The notes under the pieces were generated by a model. It saw only the letters and a list, made by a program, of their open reading frames with translations, was not told the origin of the DNA and made no database searches. This document shows, in pieces, positions 36,213 to 45,325 of a stretch of DNA of 64,000 nt. The stretch comes from Methanothermobacter sp. CaT2 (GTDB lineage: Archaea; Methanobacteriota; Methanobacteria; Methanobacteriales; Methanothermobacteraceae). The stretch's first letter is position 1; each line of letters starts with the position of its first letter. The stretch covers positions 837,065 to 901,064 of the forward strand of contig NZ_AP011952.1 of assembly GCF_000828575.1 (NCBI RefSeq). The letters run 5' to 3'. A program made the position numbers and the translations under genes.

Positions 36213-36239
36213 CATTCCAAAAAAATTAAAATTGGAATG
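36213..36239 (-). terminator. Hairpin after the surface protein gene
   Basis: CATTCCAA (36213-36220) and TTGGAATG (36232-36239) form a perfect 8-base stem around an 11-base A/T loop, directly beyond the stop of the minus-strand gene at 36243. It may terminate or protect that transcript; hairpins are not required for archaeal termination. Confidence 0.45.
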
Positions 36240-36242
36240 GAT

Positions 36243-37427
36243 TTATGCTATCTGCCAGTAGGTGGATGTCTTCTTAACGTACCTGTAGGTCCAGTAGTAT
36301 CTCCACTTGTATCTCCATTTACCGTAGTACCTGTACCATTTCTTGTACCATTTCTTCACCTTCACCTTAACGTAGTAGGTGAGGGTCACTGGCTTCATGA
36401 TTGTGTAACTTGCTGATGATACCGCTGATGATGCGCCGTTAACAACTGCAATGAATTTCAGTGCTGTTGATTTGCTCAGAACCAGTGGCGCTGTGTATTT
36501 TGTGCTGTTGACTGTTGGTGTGGAGCCATTGGTTGTGTAGTATATCGTTGAGTTTGCAGGGCCTGTGAGTGTCACGGTAACATTGTTGCGGTATATTCCT
36601 GATGCCGGGCTTGCAGATGGTGCTGCTGGAGTTGATGTGACCGATGCTGGTGTGAGGTCTCCCACGGTAACACTGTGGAGTCCTGCTGGCAGTTCGTATG
36701 TGAATGTGACTTCCCTGGTTTCTCCTGTGGCGAGGGTCACTGTCTTGGTGTCCTTCACCTCACCGTTGACCTTAAGCTCAGCTGTGTAGTCCCCTGCAAC
36801 ACCTGTGTTTGTGACATTGACTGTCACGTTCACGGTGAGGGGTGCGCTGCCGCTCAGGGGGTTAACTGTGAGGTTTGCCAGTGAGAAGTGTGGCTGCAGG
36901 TCCACTGTGAGGTTGGTGGAGTTCAGTACTGTTTCATTTTCAATTCCGCCGGTTGAATTCAGCTGGAATGCCACTGAACTTGCCCTTACCCTGAAGACCT
37001 TACCATTTGCATTTTCAACGACGAATAGCCACCTGTAGCTCTTTCCATCTTCCATGTAGAGCTTTGCTGCTCCCTGGGGTACCGGTGCCCCTGTGAAGGA
37101 GCTGAGCCAGACCTCCTGGACACCTTCAGGTACCGTGTAATCTGCTGAGGGTCCGCTGAGGTCACCGGTGTAGTACCACTTTATGGTTGCATCTGTGATG
37201 TTACCCTCAAGGAGTTCAAGCTTTGCATCGACCGCCACTGTGGGATCAACGTCCTGGAGGTCATCACTGTAGTTAACATCGACAATTATCTGTGCGGGGT
37301 CCGAGGCGTTCTGCTGCATTGTCAGGTTAACAGCATTGGAGGGTATATCCGCTGCTGATGCACCTGAGATACCTGCAGCGAATGCAAGCAGGACCAGTAA
37401 TGGTAGCACAATATGTTTGTCTTTCAA
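36243..37427 (-). CDS. Secreted surface protein with aromatic/basic tail
   Basis: A 394-residue exported protein. It has a signal peptide (VLPLLVLLAFAAGISGASA), a beta-rich N-terminal region with many N-glycosylation sites (N-x-S/T), a CARDB-like domain (about 180-260: PLTVNVTVNVTNTGVAGDYTA), and a chitobiase C-terminal-like repeat (TIYYTTNGSTPTVNSTKY). The last about 45 residues are almost entirely Tyr, Trp, Lys, Arg and Thr (KKWYKKWYRYYGKWRYKWRYY). I infer that the tail binds the pseudomurein wall. The start is TTG after GGAGGTGA. Confidence 0.85.
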   Translation of the reverse strand: MKDKHIVLPLLVLLAFAAGISGASAADIPSNAVNLTMQQNASDPAQIIVDVNYSDDLQDVDPTVAVDAKLELLEGNITDATIKWYYTGDLSGPSADYTVPEGVQEVWLSSFTGAPVPQGAAKLYMEDGKSYRWLFVVENANGKVFRVRASSVAFQLNSTGGIENETVLNSTNLTVDLQPHFSLANLTVNPLSGSAPLTVNVTVNVTNTGVAGDYTAELKVNGEVKDTKTVTLATGETREVTFTYELPAGLHSVTVGDLTPASVTSTPAAPSASPASGIYRNNVTVTLTGPANSTIYYTTNGSTPTVNSTKYTAPLVLSKSTALKFIAVVNGASSAVSSASYTIMKPVTLTYYVKVKVKKWYKKWYRYYGKWRYKWRYYWTYRYVKKTSTYWQIA

Positions 37428-37917
37428 GTTTTCACCTCCACATTATTCAAATATTAGATAGATATATTTAATATAAAAATTTTTTTGTTTAACTGGAATC
37501 ATAAGACTTAAGTTCTGTTATTAATTTAAATCTTGAGAATGTACATATAATTCAAGTCAAGTACATTAAAAATTGATATGAACCATATTTACCTAGAAAT
37601 AGCAGATTATGGCTCCCCAGATCCAGTCTCAAGTATTGTCATGAATCAGATCACTTCAAACATGACTGACAATTTTTTATTAAAAAAATAACTACATATA
37701 CTTTTTTATTAAAAATTGTAGCTACCTGAGAACCATTTATAAAAATTTTGAAGCCCCCTTATGATGTGAATCACCAATGTAAATCATATTAATCCAGAAA
37801 AACGCCAAAATATCCATTCAGATTACCCTTATTAAAATAAGGAACAATTCAGGGGATTATTCAGTTCTCAATCAAAGTTCTGAAAAATTAAGGAGAGGGT
37901 GCATTCAGCGGACCGGA
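37428..37917. other. 490-bp AT-rich intergenic region
   Basis: This gap is far richer in A+T than its surroundings. Its left end (about 37445-37490) holds TATA-like sequence for the surface protein gene. TTTTTTATTAAAAA occurs twice, at about 37674 and 37701. A possible 37-codon + strand frame (37578-37691) has no ribosome site and is not called. I see no RNA gene. Confidence 0.6.
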
Positions 37918-39330
37918 TCAGTTTTCATTTAGGACTATCATCTTTGTGCGTGTCATGTCCCTTATGGCGTACTTGACACCCTCCCTACCCATTCCACTGC
38001 ACCTGAATCCCCCAAAGGGCATGTGGTCCACCCTGAATGTGGACTGCTTGTTTACAAGCACTGTGCCGGCCTCAATTTCCCTGGCCATCCTGAGGGCCGT
38101 CCTTATGTTCTCTGTGAAGACCCCTGCCTGAAGTGCATAGCAGGTCCCGTTGGCAATTCTTATGGCCTCATCAGCATCGGTGAACCTTATTATTGGGGAG
38201 ACCGGACCAAAGGTTTCCCTTTCAATAACCTCCATGCCGGGCACCACATGGTCAAGCACCGTGGGTTCAACAAAGTTACCCCTCCTTGAACCGCCACAGA
38301 GGAGTTCAGCACCATCCTCAACCGCCGCCCCGATTACCCTCTCAACCTCAATGGCGGCATCCTCATTTATCAGGGGCCCAACATCTGTTCTTACATCCAT
38401 TGGGTCCCCGGCCCTTAAACTCCCTGTTCTATTCACGAGTTTATCTGCGAATTCATCGGCCACGTCCTCATGGACTATCATCCTCTTAACGGCTATGCAG
38501 ACCTGTCCAGAGTAGAGGTAGGATCCCCTCACAGCAGCCTCCACTGCAGAGTCGATGTCCGCGTCATCCATGACAATGAGGGGGTCGTTGCCTCCCAGTT
38601 CAAGGGTGATCTTCTTCATGGAGGCCCTGGCAGATATGTACCTCCCGACCTCAACACTTCCAGTGAAGGTTATCTTATCAACGAGGGGGCTGTCAATGAT
38701 AACATCCCCCACCTCTGAGCCCCTCCCGGTTACAGCGTTAACAGCGCCGGCCGGGAAGTGCTCACTGAGGATCCATGCCAGCTTCAGTGCAGATAGTGGG
38801 GCCTCGAGGGATGGCTTAAGGATAGTGGTGTTACCGGCTGCAAGGGCCGGGCCAACCTTGTGTATTGCAAGGTTGAGGGGATAGTTGAAGGGGGTTATTG
38901 CCGCAACAACCCCGAGGGGGATTCTGACTGTGAAGCCAGTGAGACCCTTCCCGCCTATACCCGCGTCCATGGGGATTGATTCACCGTAGAGCCTTCCTGC
39001 CTCCTCTGCAGAAAGCCTTGCAGTTTCAACTGACCTCTTCACCTCGTCACGTGAGAACCTTATTGGTTTTCCTGACTCAAGGGTTATCAGCCTTGCAAAT
39101 TCATCCAGCTCTGTCTTCAGTTCGTCTGCAACGTCATAGAGTTTCTCAGATATCTTCCTGGCTGATAGGTCCGCCATTGCATCCCTGGCCCGGTGGGCCG
39201 CCCTTATGGCCCTCTCAACATCACTTCGACCTGCAAGTGGGACCCTATCCACCTCATCCCCGTTGAAGGGGTTCCTGACGGTGAAGATTTTCTCTCCACT
39301 CGCCCCCTCGCCATCAATAATCATCTCCAT
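37918..39330 (-). CDS. cofA: Lactaldehyde dehydrogenase, F420 biosynthesis type
   Basis: A 470-residue NAD(P)-dependent aldehyde dehydrogenase. The catalytic Cys is in YSGQVCIAVKR and the general base Glu in TLELGGNDP; the NAD-binding ITFTGSVEVGR is intact. It resembles the methanogen lactaldehyde dehydrogenase that makes lactate for coenzyme F420 side-chain synthesis; a non-phosphorylating glyceraldehyde-3-phosphate dehydrogenase is the alternative. The start is ATG at 39330 or 39324, with GGGTG upstream. Confidence 0.85.
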   Translation of the reverse strand: MEMIIDGEGASGEKIFTVRNPFNGDEVDRVPLAGRSDVERAIRAAHRARDAMADLSARKISEKLYDVADELKTELDEFARLITLESGKPIRFSRDEVKRSVETARLSAEEAGRLYGESIPMDAGIGGKGLTGFTVRIPLGVVAAITPFNYPLNLAIHKVGPALAAGNTTILKPSLEAPLSALKLAWILSEHFPAGAVNAVTGRGSEVGDVIIDSPLVDKITFTGSVEVGRYISARASMKKITLELGGNDPLIVMDDADIDSAVEAAVRGSYLYSGQVCIAVKRMIVHEDVADEFADKLVNRTGSLRAGDPMDVRTDVGPLINEDAAIEVERVIGAAVEDGAELLCGGSRRGNFVEPTVLDHVVPGMEVIERETFGPVSPIIRFTDADEAIRIANGTCYALQAGVFTENIRTALRMAREIEAGTVLVNKQSTFRVDHMPFGGFRCSGMGREGVKYAIRDMTRTKMIVLNEN

Positions 39331-39425
39331 CTGGAAACACCCCGTAAAGGATCAGCCCACAGAGACGTAGCCCTGCTCTGGATTATAGATTCAAAATTAT
39401 AAATCAATCAAAGCCGGTATGTGCC

Positions 39426-39617
39426 CTAGAACTTGTTCTTAAGGCCCTTTATCGAGTTTGTAACATTCTGAACATCTGAGTTCATGGCTGTTTGAGATCC
39501 CCTGACATAATTGCGGTACCATACAACCGCCACCGTTACGATGACTATTATACCCCCGAATACAAGTATGAGTTCAGCGGATCCCTGACCTGATTCATCG
39601 GCAATTAAACCATGCAA
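39426..39617 (-). CDS. Class III signal peptide pilin-like protein
   Basis: A 63-residue prepilin-like protein. The leader ends in QGSAEL, the class III signal sequence processed by EppA peptidase in methanogens, followed by a hydrophobic helix (ILVFGGIIVIVTVAVVW) and a short hydrophilic tail. It starts at TTG after GGAGGT. It follows a TadC/PilC-like membrane protein gene 13 bases upstream, so the two form a small pilus operon. No EppA gene or assembly ATPase lies in this window. Confidence 0.88.
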   Translation of the reverse strand: MHGLIADESGQGSAELILVFGGIIVIVTVAVVWYRNYVRGSQTAMNSDVQNVTNSIKGLKNKF

Positions 39618-39630
39618 AGCCTTAACCTCC

Positions 39631-40572
39631 CTATGGTGCCATGCTACTTACAAGTGTCATTCCGAAACTTCCTATCACATAGAATATTGCATATGCCATT
39701 ATGGAGAGCGGAACAGCGAATTTAACACCCTTCCTTGCACTCCCGTACATTATGATGCCTATCAGGAGCCCTGCTATTATGGAGTGAATTATTATGTAGC
39801 CTGAAGCAGCGATCTTTGCAGCCCCCAGGATGGGGTTTGGTTTTCCCACTGACTCCATGAAACCTGAGTAGACCATTATCATCCCCAGGGCGAAGGGTGC
39901 TGCGATTATGGCCGCGACAACAAGGAACATGACTGACATCATGACGTTGGCCTTCCTCTCCCTCTTAAGTGCAAGGACCGCCCTCAGGTCCTCTGCAACG
40001 GTTTCAATGACATCTGAAAGGCTTCCACCGGCTCTTCTACCCTCAAGTATCATCCTGAATGTCCTGTCAAGGTTTTTTGACTTCAGGCGCTCGCTCATTG
40101 ATAGTATGGCTTCATCGAATGTTCTGCCGATCTTTATCTCAATAACAGCCCTCTTCAGTTCATCATACAGGGGTCCCTCCCCCTGTCGGGATACATCCTC
40201 AAGGGCTGATTCAAGGCCCACACCCGCCCGCAGGAGAGAGGCTATCTGCCTCAGGAAGTCGGGTGTTGACTGTTCAATGGCATCAACGCGCCTCTCCATC
40301 ATTATAAAGATGTATGCCCCCAGCATGATTGACGGCAGGGAGAATCCTACCAGTACTGCGAGGATAACACTTAAACCAAGAAGGGCTGCAACAACGGATG
40401 CAATAACTGCAAATATGGCCCCTCCAAGGAATGCAAGGGTTACTATCTCTGATGCCTTTACATACAGCCCGGTCCTTATGAGGGTCTCCTGCAGCCTGAG
40501 GAGCAGCCTATCAGGTATTATGTTCTCAAGGGCATCGCTCATTGGTTTCAGTGCGCTTGGTACTACGGCCAT
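39631..40572 (-). CDS. Type II secretion F / TadC-like pilus platform protein
   Basis: A 313-residue membrane protein with the T2SSF domain: [22 protein letters not shown], then [25 protein letters not shown], and about five membrane segments (two near the N-terminus, three after residue 210). Such proteins form the inner-membrane platform for pilus assembly. The pilin gene directly follows. GGTGTTGAG precedes the ATG. Confidence 0.92.
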   Translation of the reverse strand: MAVVPSALKPMSDALENIIPDRLLLRLQETLIRTGLYVKASEIVTLAFLGGAIFAVIASVVAALLGLSVILAVLVGFSLPSIMLGAYIFIMMERRVDAIEQSTPDFLRQIASLLRAGVGLESALEDVSRQGEGPLYDELKRAVIEIKIGRTFDEAILSMSERLKSKNLDRTFRMILEGRRAGGSLSDVIETVAEDLRAVLALKRERKANVMMSVMFLVVAAIIAAPFALGMIMVYSGFMESVGKPNPILGAAKIAASGYIIIHSIIAGLLIGIIMYGSARKGVKFAVPLSIMAYAIFYVIGSFGMTLVSSMAP

Positions 40573-40646
40573 CTCAACACCACATTCCAGTGTAACATCA
40601 TGCTCTGTTACTAACTATCTGGCGCCTATTATTTATAATTACCACA

Positions 40647-41657
40647 TCAACTCAGTGCATCAGGCAGCCGGTTCATAACACCCTCACCCACCACGACCAT
40701 GTCCTCAACCCGCACACCGAACTCGCCCGGGATGTAGATCCCTGGTTCAACTGTCAGGACCATCCCTTTCCTCAGGACGGTTTCATCACCTGCTGCCAGG
40801 GATGGCTTTTCATGGACATCAAGGCCCACCCCATGACCTGTTGAGTGTATGAAGTTATCAGCATAGCCATATTCCCCTATAACTCCTCTGACAGCACTGT
40901 CAACATCACATGCCCTTGCACCAGGTTTGAGGGCCTTCACCCCCGCCCTTTTAGCTTCAAGGACAATTTCAAGTACCTCATGCTCCCCTTCACCCTCAAC
41001 GATTGTCCTTGTGGTGTCGGAGTGGTAGCCCTCCCTGACAGCCCCCCAGTCAATCAGTACCGGTGACCCGGTGGTGTTTGCTGTTGGCACCGCATGGGGG
41101 ATGCTTGACCTCTCCGATGATGCCACTATGGTGTCAAAGGATACCCCCTCAGAACCGGCCAGGCGCATGGTGTAGTCAAGTCTGGCGGCTATCTCAATTT
41201 CAGTCCCATTAAATTCAAGTTTTTTGAATGAGTTCTCTGCTATCCTCAGGGCCTCCTCCATCCTTTTAAGTTCCTCCCTGTCCTTGACCATCCTGATACC
41301 TGATACAGGATCCATGACCCTGAAGTCCCCACCGATGCCGAGCCTCTCAAGGAGGCCCACGGGGGTGGCCGGTTCAACAAGCACGCCTGAGAGGTCGAAT
41401 GATTCTCTCACATCCCTTATTCTCTTGAAGGTCCTCACATCAACCCGGGATTTCACCATGGCGGATTCTCTATCCATCTCACTCACAAGGAGTACCGGTT
41501 CATCCTCAAGGATCAGGAATGAGGTGGCTGTTGGCATGAAGCCTGAGAGGTAGTATATGTTCTTCCTTGCAGTTATAAGGGCCCTTTCGCCCTCCTCATG
41601 AATATTCTCAAGGGCACATTCGATTCTATTCAACCTATCACCTTTCCATACATCCAT
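40647..41657 (-). CDS. Xaa-Pro peptidase, M24 family
   Basis: A 336-residue metallopeptidase that removes an N-terminal residue before proline. A creatinase-like N-terminal domain (1-130) precedes the pita-bread catalytic fold. All five metal ligands are visible: Asp in LIDWGA, Asp in SDTTRT, His in STGHGVGLDVHE, Glu in TVEPGIYI and Glu in GVRVEDMVV. GGTGAT precedes the ATG. The HIT gene lies about 20 bases upstream on the same strand. Confidence 0.93.
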   Translation of the reverse strand: MDVWKGDRLNRIECALENIHEEGERALITARKNIYYLSGFMPTATSFLILEDEPVLLVSEMDRESAMVKSRVDVRTFKRIRDVRESFDLSGVLVEPATPVGLLERLGIGGDFRVMDPVSGIRMVKDREELKRMEEALRIAENSFKKLEFNGTEIEIAARLDYTMRLAGSEGVSFDTIVASSERSSIPHAVPTANTTGSPVLIDWGAVREGYHSDTTRTIVEGEGEHEVLEIVLEAKRAGVKALKPGARACDVDSAVRGVIGEYGYADNFIHSTGHGVGLDVHEKPSLAAGDETVLRKGMVLTVEPGIYIPGEFGVRVEDMVVVGEGVMNRLPDALS

Positions 41658-41678
41658 TCATCACCAGAGGACAGAGAG

Positions 41679-42158
41679 TTAAATATCCTCTCCCTCATTC
41701 AGAAACTTAACTATCCTGTCCCTCATTATGCCTTCAAGTTCATCCATAACAGGCTCCGGGACCTTACCTTCAAGTGGGACAGGTATGTGGCCGAACTCTC
41801 TGTCCCTGAAGGTTTCACCTCCGAACCTGACCGGCCTGCTGTACCTTGGATGGAAGTGCCAGTGCACCTCAGGGTCCGGATCCTCTGATCTGAAGGCCGA
41901 GTTCTTGAAGCAGCTCCAGTTGAAGAGGTCCGGGTTGAAAAGTTCCCTCACGGCAGACTCAAGGCACCTCAGAATCCATGCAAAATCAGCCCACTCCCCA
42001 TCCATGAGCTCTGAGAGGTCCCTGCACTTCCTCCTGAGGGCCACGACGCATGTCCCGAGGTATCGCTGGCTCGGTGCAAGGTAGATTATCCAGTGCCGTG
42101 TTCTGGCAAGTTCGCGTCCATAGTACCCATCCAGGCCACAGTATTCACAGGAAGCCAC
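41679..42158 (-). CDS. HIT family nucleotide-binding protein
   Basis: A 159-residue HIT-superfamily protein with the catalytic triad HWHFHPR. It resembles long HIT proteins with an extended C-terminus. Cys residues near the start (CEYCG) could bind a metal. The GTG at 42158 is chosen because GGTGATT ends 3-4 bases before it; the GTG at 42170 lies before that site. Substrates are likely dinucleotide polyphosphates or nucleoside phosphoramidates. Confidence 0.82.
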   Translation of the reverse strand: MASCEYCGLDGYYGRELARTRHWIIYLAPSQRYLGTCVVALRRKCRDLSELMDGEWADFAWILRCLESAVRELFNPDLFNWSCFKNSAFRSEDPDPEVHWHFHPRYSRPVRFGGETFRDREFGHIPVPLEGKVPEPVMDELEGIMRDRIVKFLNEGEDI

Positions 42159-42228
42159 AGGAATCACCACACCATTTAATAAGGTTTAATTAAGAGTATA
42201 CCTCCTTATATATAGAACATGGGGTGCC

Positions 42229-43449
42229 ATGATGAAATCTGTACTGAACCAGGCACTGAAGAACATAACATCCCATGAAATCTGTACTGATCCAGATCAG
42301 GGACTGGTGGTGAAGTTGGGGGAACTTAGAAAATTCGTTACAAGTGAATTCGTATTTGGTGACGGGGCAAGATTCCTTGCTGGCAGATACGCCCTGAACC
42401 TCGGAGCCGACAGGGTCCTCCTTGTGACCGACAGGGGATTAATGAAGACTGGATTCGTTGATGATGTCAGCTCCTCCCTTGAGGAGGAGGGCCTCGACTA
42501 TGTCATCTTTGATGACATGACGCCCAACCCCCGTGACCATGAGGTCATGGAGGGGGCTGAGGTCTTCGATGCCGAGGAATGCAACATGATAGTTGCCCTG
42601 GGTGGTGGAAGCCCCATTGACTGTGCAAAGGCCATGGGTGCTGTTGTATCCAACAGGATGCACGTACTTGACTTTGAGGGTGTTGATATGATCCCGACCC
42701 CATCGGTTCCCATAATATGCATCCCCACAACTGCAGGGACAGGGGCGGATGTCTCCCAGTTTGCAATCATCCTCGACACCCGGAGGATGGTGAAGATAGC
42801 CATCATAAGCAAGGCCATGGTACCCGACGCATCACTCATAGACCCTGAGACCACCGTCACCATGGACCGGGAACTGACAGCTGCAACAGGTATGGATGCC
42901 CTTGCCCATTCCATCGAAGCCTATGTATCCAATGCAAGCTTCCATCTGACTGACCTCAACGCCCTGGACGCCATCAGAATCATAAGCAGGTGCCTCCCAT
43001 CTGCCGTTGATGAACCCGGGAACATGGAGTACCGTGAGGGTATGATGCTTGCAAGCCTCGAGGCTGGTCTTGCATTCTCAAATGCCAGTCTGGGACTTGT
43101 CCATGCAATGGCCCACAGCCTTGGAGGCAAACTTGACATGGCCCACGGTGAGGCCAATGCACTGCTACTTGAACACGTGATAGAATTCAACTACCCTGGA
43201 GCCAGTGAACGGTACCATGAAATCGCACGGGCAATGGGCCTCAGGGGCTCGGGGCCCGCCGAGCTCATTGATTACATCCGGGAATTCAGGTCCGGTATAG
43301 GGATCGACATGACCCTGGAGGATCTCGGCGTCGGGGAGGACGACATACCTGAACTTGCAGAGGCCTCAATGAAGGACCCCTGCATTGTAACAAACCCTGT
43401 ACGGCCCTCAATTGAAGATGTTGAGGCCATATTCAGGAGGGCCCTCTGA
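42229..43449 (+). CDS. Iron-containing alcohol dehydrogenase
   Basis: A 406-residue group III dehydrogenase. It has the NAD-binding ALGGGSPIDCAKAMG, PTTAGTGADVSQFA, and the metal-binding region from GMDALAHSIEAY to LGLVHAMAHSLGG and MAHGEANALLLEH. The physiological substrate is unknown. It starts at ATG 42229 or the adjacent 42232, with GGGGTG just before. A 21-bp sequence at the start recurs 43 bp further in (see findings). It forms a probable operon with the histidine kinase 12 bases downstream. Confidence 0.92.
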   Translation: MMKSVLNQALKNITSHEICTDPDQGLVVKLGELRKFVTSEFVFGDGARFLAGRYALNLGADRVLLVTDRGLMKTGFVDDVSSSLEEEGLDYVIFDDMTPNPRDHEVMEGAEVFDAEECNMIVALGGGSPIDCAKAMGAVVSNRMHVLDFEGVDMIPTPSVPIICIPTTAGTGADVSQFAIILDTRRMVKIAIISKAMVPDASLIDPETTVTMDRELTAATGMDALAHSIEAYVSNASFHLTDLNALDAIRIISRCLPSAVDEPGNMEYREGMMLASLEAGLAFSNASLGLVHAMAHSLGGKLDMAHGEANALLLEHVIEFNYPGASERYHEIARAMGLRGSGPAELIDYIREFRSGIGIDMTLEDLGVGEDDIPELAEASMKDPCIVTNPVRPSIEDVEAIFRRAL

Positions 43450-43461
43450 GGTGCTGGTGAA

Positions 43462-44559
43462 ATGTCTGATAGAGACTGGGAAACCCTCCGGGAAAAGATA
43501 ATCGGATTCGGTGAGAAATCCGTAAGGAAGAGCTACTACCCGAGACTTCAGGAGTCAATGGCCGAACTTGAGAGGTTCAGAAAACTCCTTGACTGCACAG
43601 ATGACGCCATATTCCTGGTTAAAATCCCTGGTGGTGAACTCGTGGATGCCAACCGTTCAGCCTGCGTAAGGTTAGGATACTCCACCAGGGACATCCCGGG
43701 ACACGTGGTATACGATCTCCTGCCAGGGGAACTCCACAATGTATTCCATGGAATACTGGAGGGTGATGAGGACAGGGTGACCATGGATGGTCGTTTACTT
43801 AAGAGGGACGGCGATGAGGTGCCCGTTGAGATAAAGGTAAACATCCTTGATTTTAAGGGTGATAGATACGCTGTGCTCGTTGCCAGGGATATAAGCGAAA
43901 GGCTGAGGATGGAGTCAGAGCTGATGAAATCCCTCAGGGAGAAGGAGGTCCTTCTGAGTGAGATACACCACAGGGTCAAGAACAACCTCCAGATAATATC
44001 AAGCCTTCTGAGCCTCCAGAGCCATGGTATCGATGACCCATCATGCAGGTCTCTTCTTTCAGAAAGTCAGGACCGGATAAGGTCAATGGCACTCATACAT
44101 GAACAGCTCTACCGCTCAGGGGACTTCAGCTCCATAGAATTCTCATCATATGCCTCAAGGCTCCTCAAGAACCTTAAAAGATCATACGCCGCCGGGAAGA
44201 ATATCGAGGTATCAGTGGACACCGAAAGCGTGAAGCTCAGCCTTGAAACATCAATACCTCTGGGGCTCATACTAAGCGAACTGGTGACCAACGCCCTCAA
44301 ACATGCATTTAAGGGAAGAGATAGTGGTAATATAATTGTTAAATTTAAAAAGGATGGTGATTACTGCGTCCTTGAGGTCAGGGATGATGGTGTGGGTTTC
44401 AATGAGGAGAAGATCAGGAACAGCGCCTCCCTGGGCTTTAGACTTGTTGAAATACTCACAGAACAGCTGGACGGATCACTGACATACTCCGGAGAGAACG
44501 GAGGACTTTTCAGAATAAGGTTCAGAGAAACCCTCTACAAAGACAGACTGACCAACTAA
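43462..44559 (+). CDS. PAS-domain histidine kinase, HisKA_2 type
   Basis: A 365-residue soluble sensor kinase. A PAS domain at about 45-150 (LLDCTDDAIFLVKIPGGELVDANRSA) is followed by the HisKA_2 phospho-acceptor EIHHRVKNNLQIISSLL and an ATPase domain with LSELVTNALKHAF and VRDDGVGFNEEK. There are no membrane helices, so it senses an internal signal. No response regulator is adjacent. GGTGAA precedes the ATG. Confidence 0.93.
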   Translation: MSDRDWETLREKIIGFGEKSVRKSYYPRLQESMAELERFRKLLDCTDDAIFLVKIPGGELVDANRSACVRLGYSTRDIPGHVVYDLLPGELHNVFHGILEGDEDRVTMDGRLLKRDGDEVPVEIKVNILDFKGDRYAVLVARDISERLRMESELMKSLREKEVLLSEIHHRVKNNLQIISSLLSLQSHGIDDPSCRSLLSESQDRIRSMALIHEQLYRSGDFSSIEFSSYASRLLKNLKRSYAAGKNIEVSVDTESVKLSLETSIPLGLILSELVTNALKHAFKGRDSGNIIVKFKKDGDYCVLEVRDDGVGFNEEKIRNSASLGFRLVEILTEQLDGSLTYSGENGGLFRIRFRETLYKDRLTN

Positions 44560-44734
44560 AGACCCGAAACACTTTTCATACTCTGAGAGGATGATACACA
44601 TTATACCGTCTCAAGCTTTATTAAAGGCTTAAAAGGTTAAATAAAGGTTCTTGTATCTCTGAAGGTGGTGAAGGGCCATTTCAGGGCCCCATCAAAGCCC
44701 ATGGAAAGCATTATAAATGGTGCCCTATGTTAAT

Positions 44735-45316
44735 ATGAATATGGTTAGATTCAACAGGGAAGAGGTCAGGGACATTCTCGTGTCCATGGTTGTAATTGCA
44801 GGCGTATTCGCCTATGTTTTCTCAGGAAAGAACATTCAGACTGCAGTGGTTCTTCTTCCAGCAACCCTGATCACGGTTGGCCTTGGATTTGTCCTCCATG
44901 AGATAGCCCATAAACTGATGGCCATAAGGTACGGTTTCTGGGCAGAATACAGGCTATGGTTTGAGGGCCTTCTGCTTGCACTGGTAACGGCCTACTTCGG
45001 ATTTGTCTTTGCAGCCCCCGGTGCGGTCTACATCCATGGCAACTACATTGAGAGGGATGTGAACGGTAAGATATCCCTTGCAGGACCCCTAACAAATATA
45101 ATCCTTGCAATCATGTTCCTCATGGTATCCACGGTACTCCCATCACCCATCAACCAGGTGGCATTCCTTGGATACGCTGTCAACAGCTTCCTCGCCCTCT
45201 TCAACCTCATACCCCTAGCGGTGCTTGATGGGGCCAAGGTTTTCAGGTGGAACCCCCTGATCTGGCTCCTTGCAGCCGCAGCTGCATTTGCTCTGACATT
45301 CAACAGCATGTTCTGA
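44735..45316 (+). CDS. Site-2 protease-like membrane peptidase (M50)
   Basis: A 193-residue membrane protein with about five or six helices. The zinc motif HEIAH lies in the second or third helix ([17 protein letters not shown]), and [15 protein letters not shown] supplies the matching LDG motif near the C-terminus. Candidates for the start are ATG at 44717, 44735 or 44741; a TTATAAAT box at about 44711-44718 fits a leaderless start at 44735 or 44741. The ycaO gene follows directly, so they are probably co-transcribed. Confidence 0.85.
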   Translation: MNMVRFNREEVRDILVSMVVIAGVFAYVFSGKNIQTAVVLLPATLITVGLGFVLHEIAHKLMAIRYGFWAEYRLWFEGLLLALVTAYFGFVFAAPGAVYIHGNYIERDVNGKISLAGPLTNIILAIMFLMVSTVLPSPINQVAFLGYAVNSFLALFNLIPLAVLDGAKVFRWNPLIWLLAAAAAFALTFNSMF

Positions 45317-45325
45317 GTGGTTAAG

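Noticed and set aside
37578-37691. 37-codon + strand frame in the AT-rich gap
   Set aside because: It has no ribosome site and no recognisable protein, and short frames are expected by chance in this sequence.
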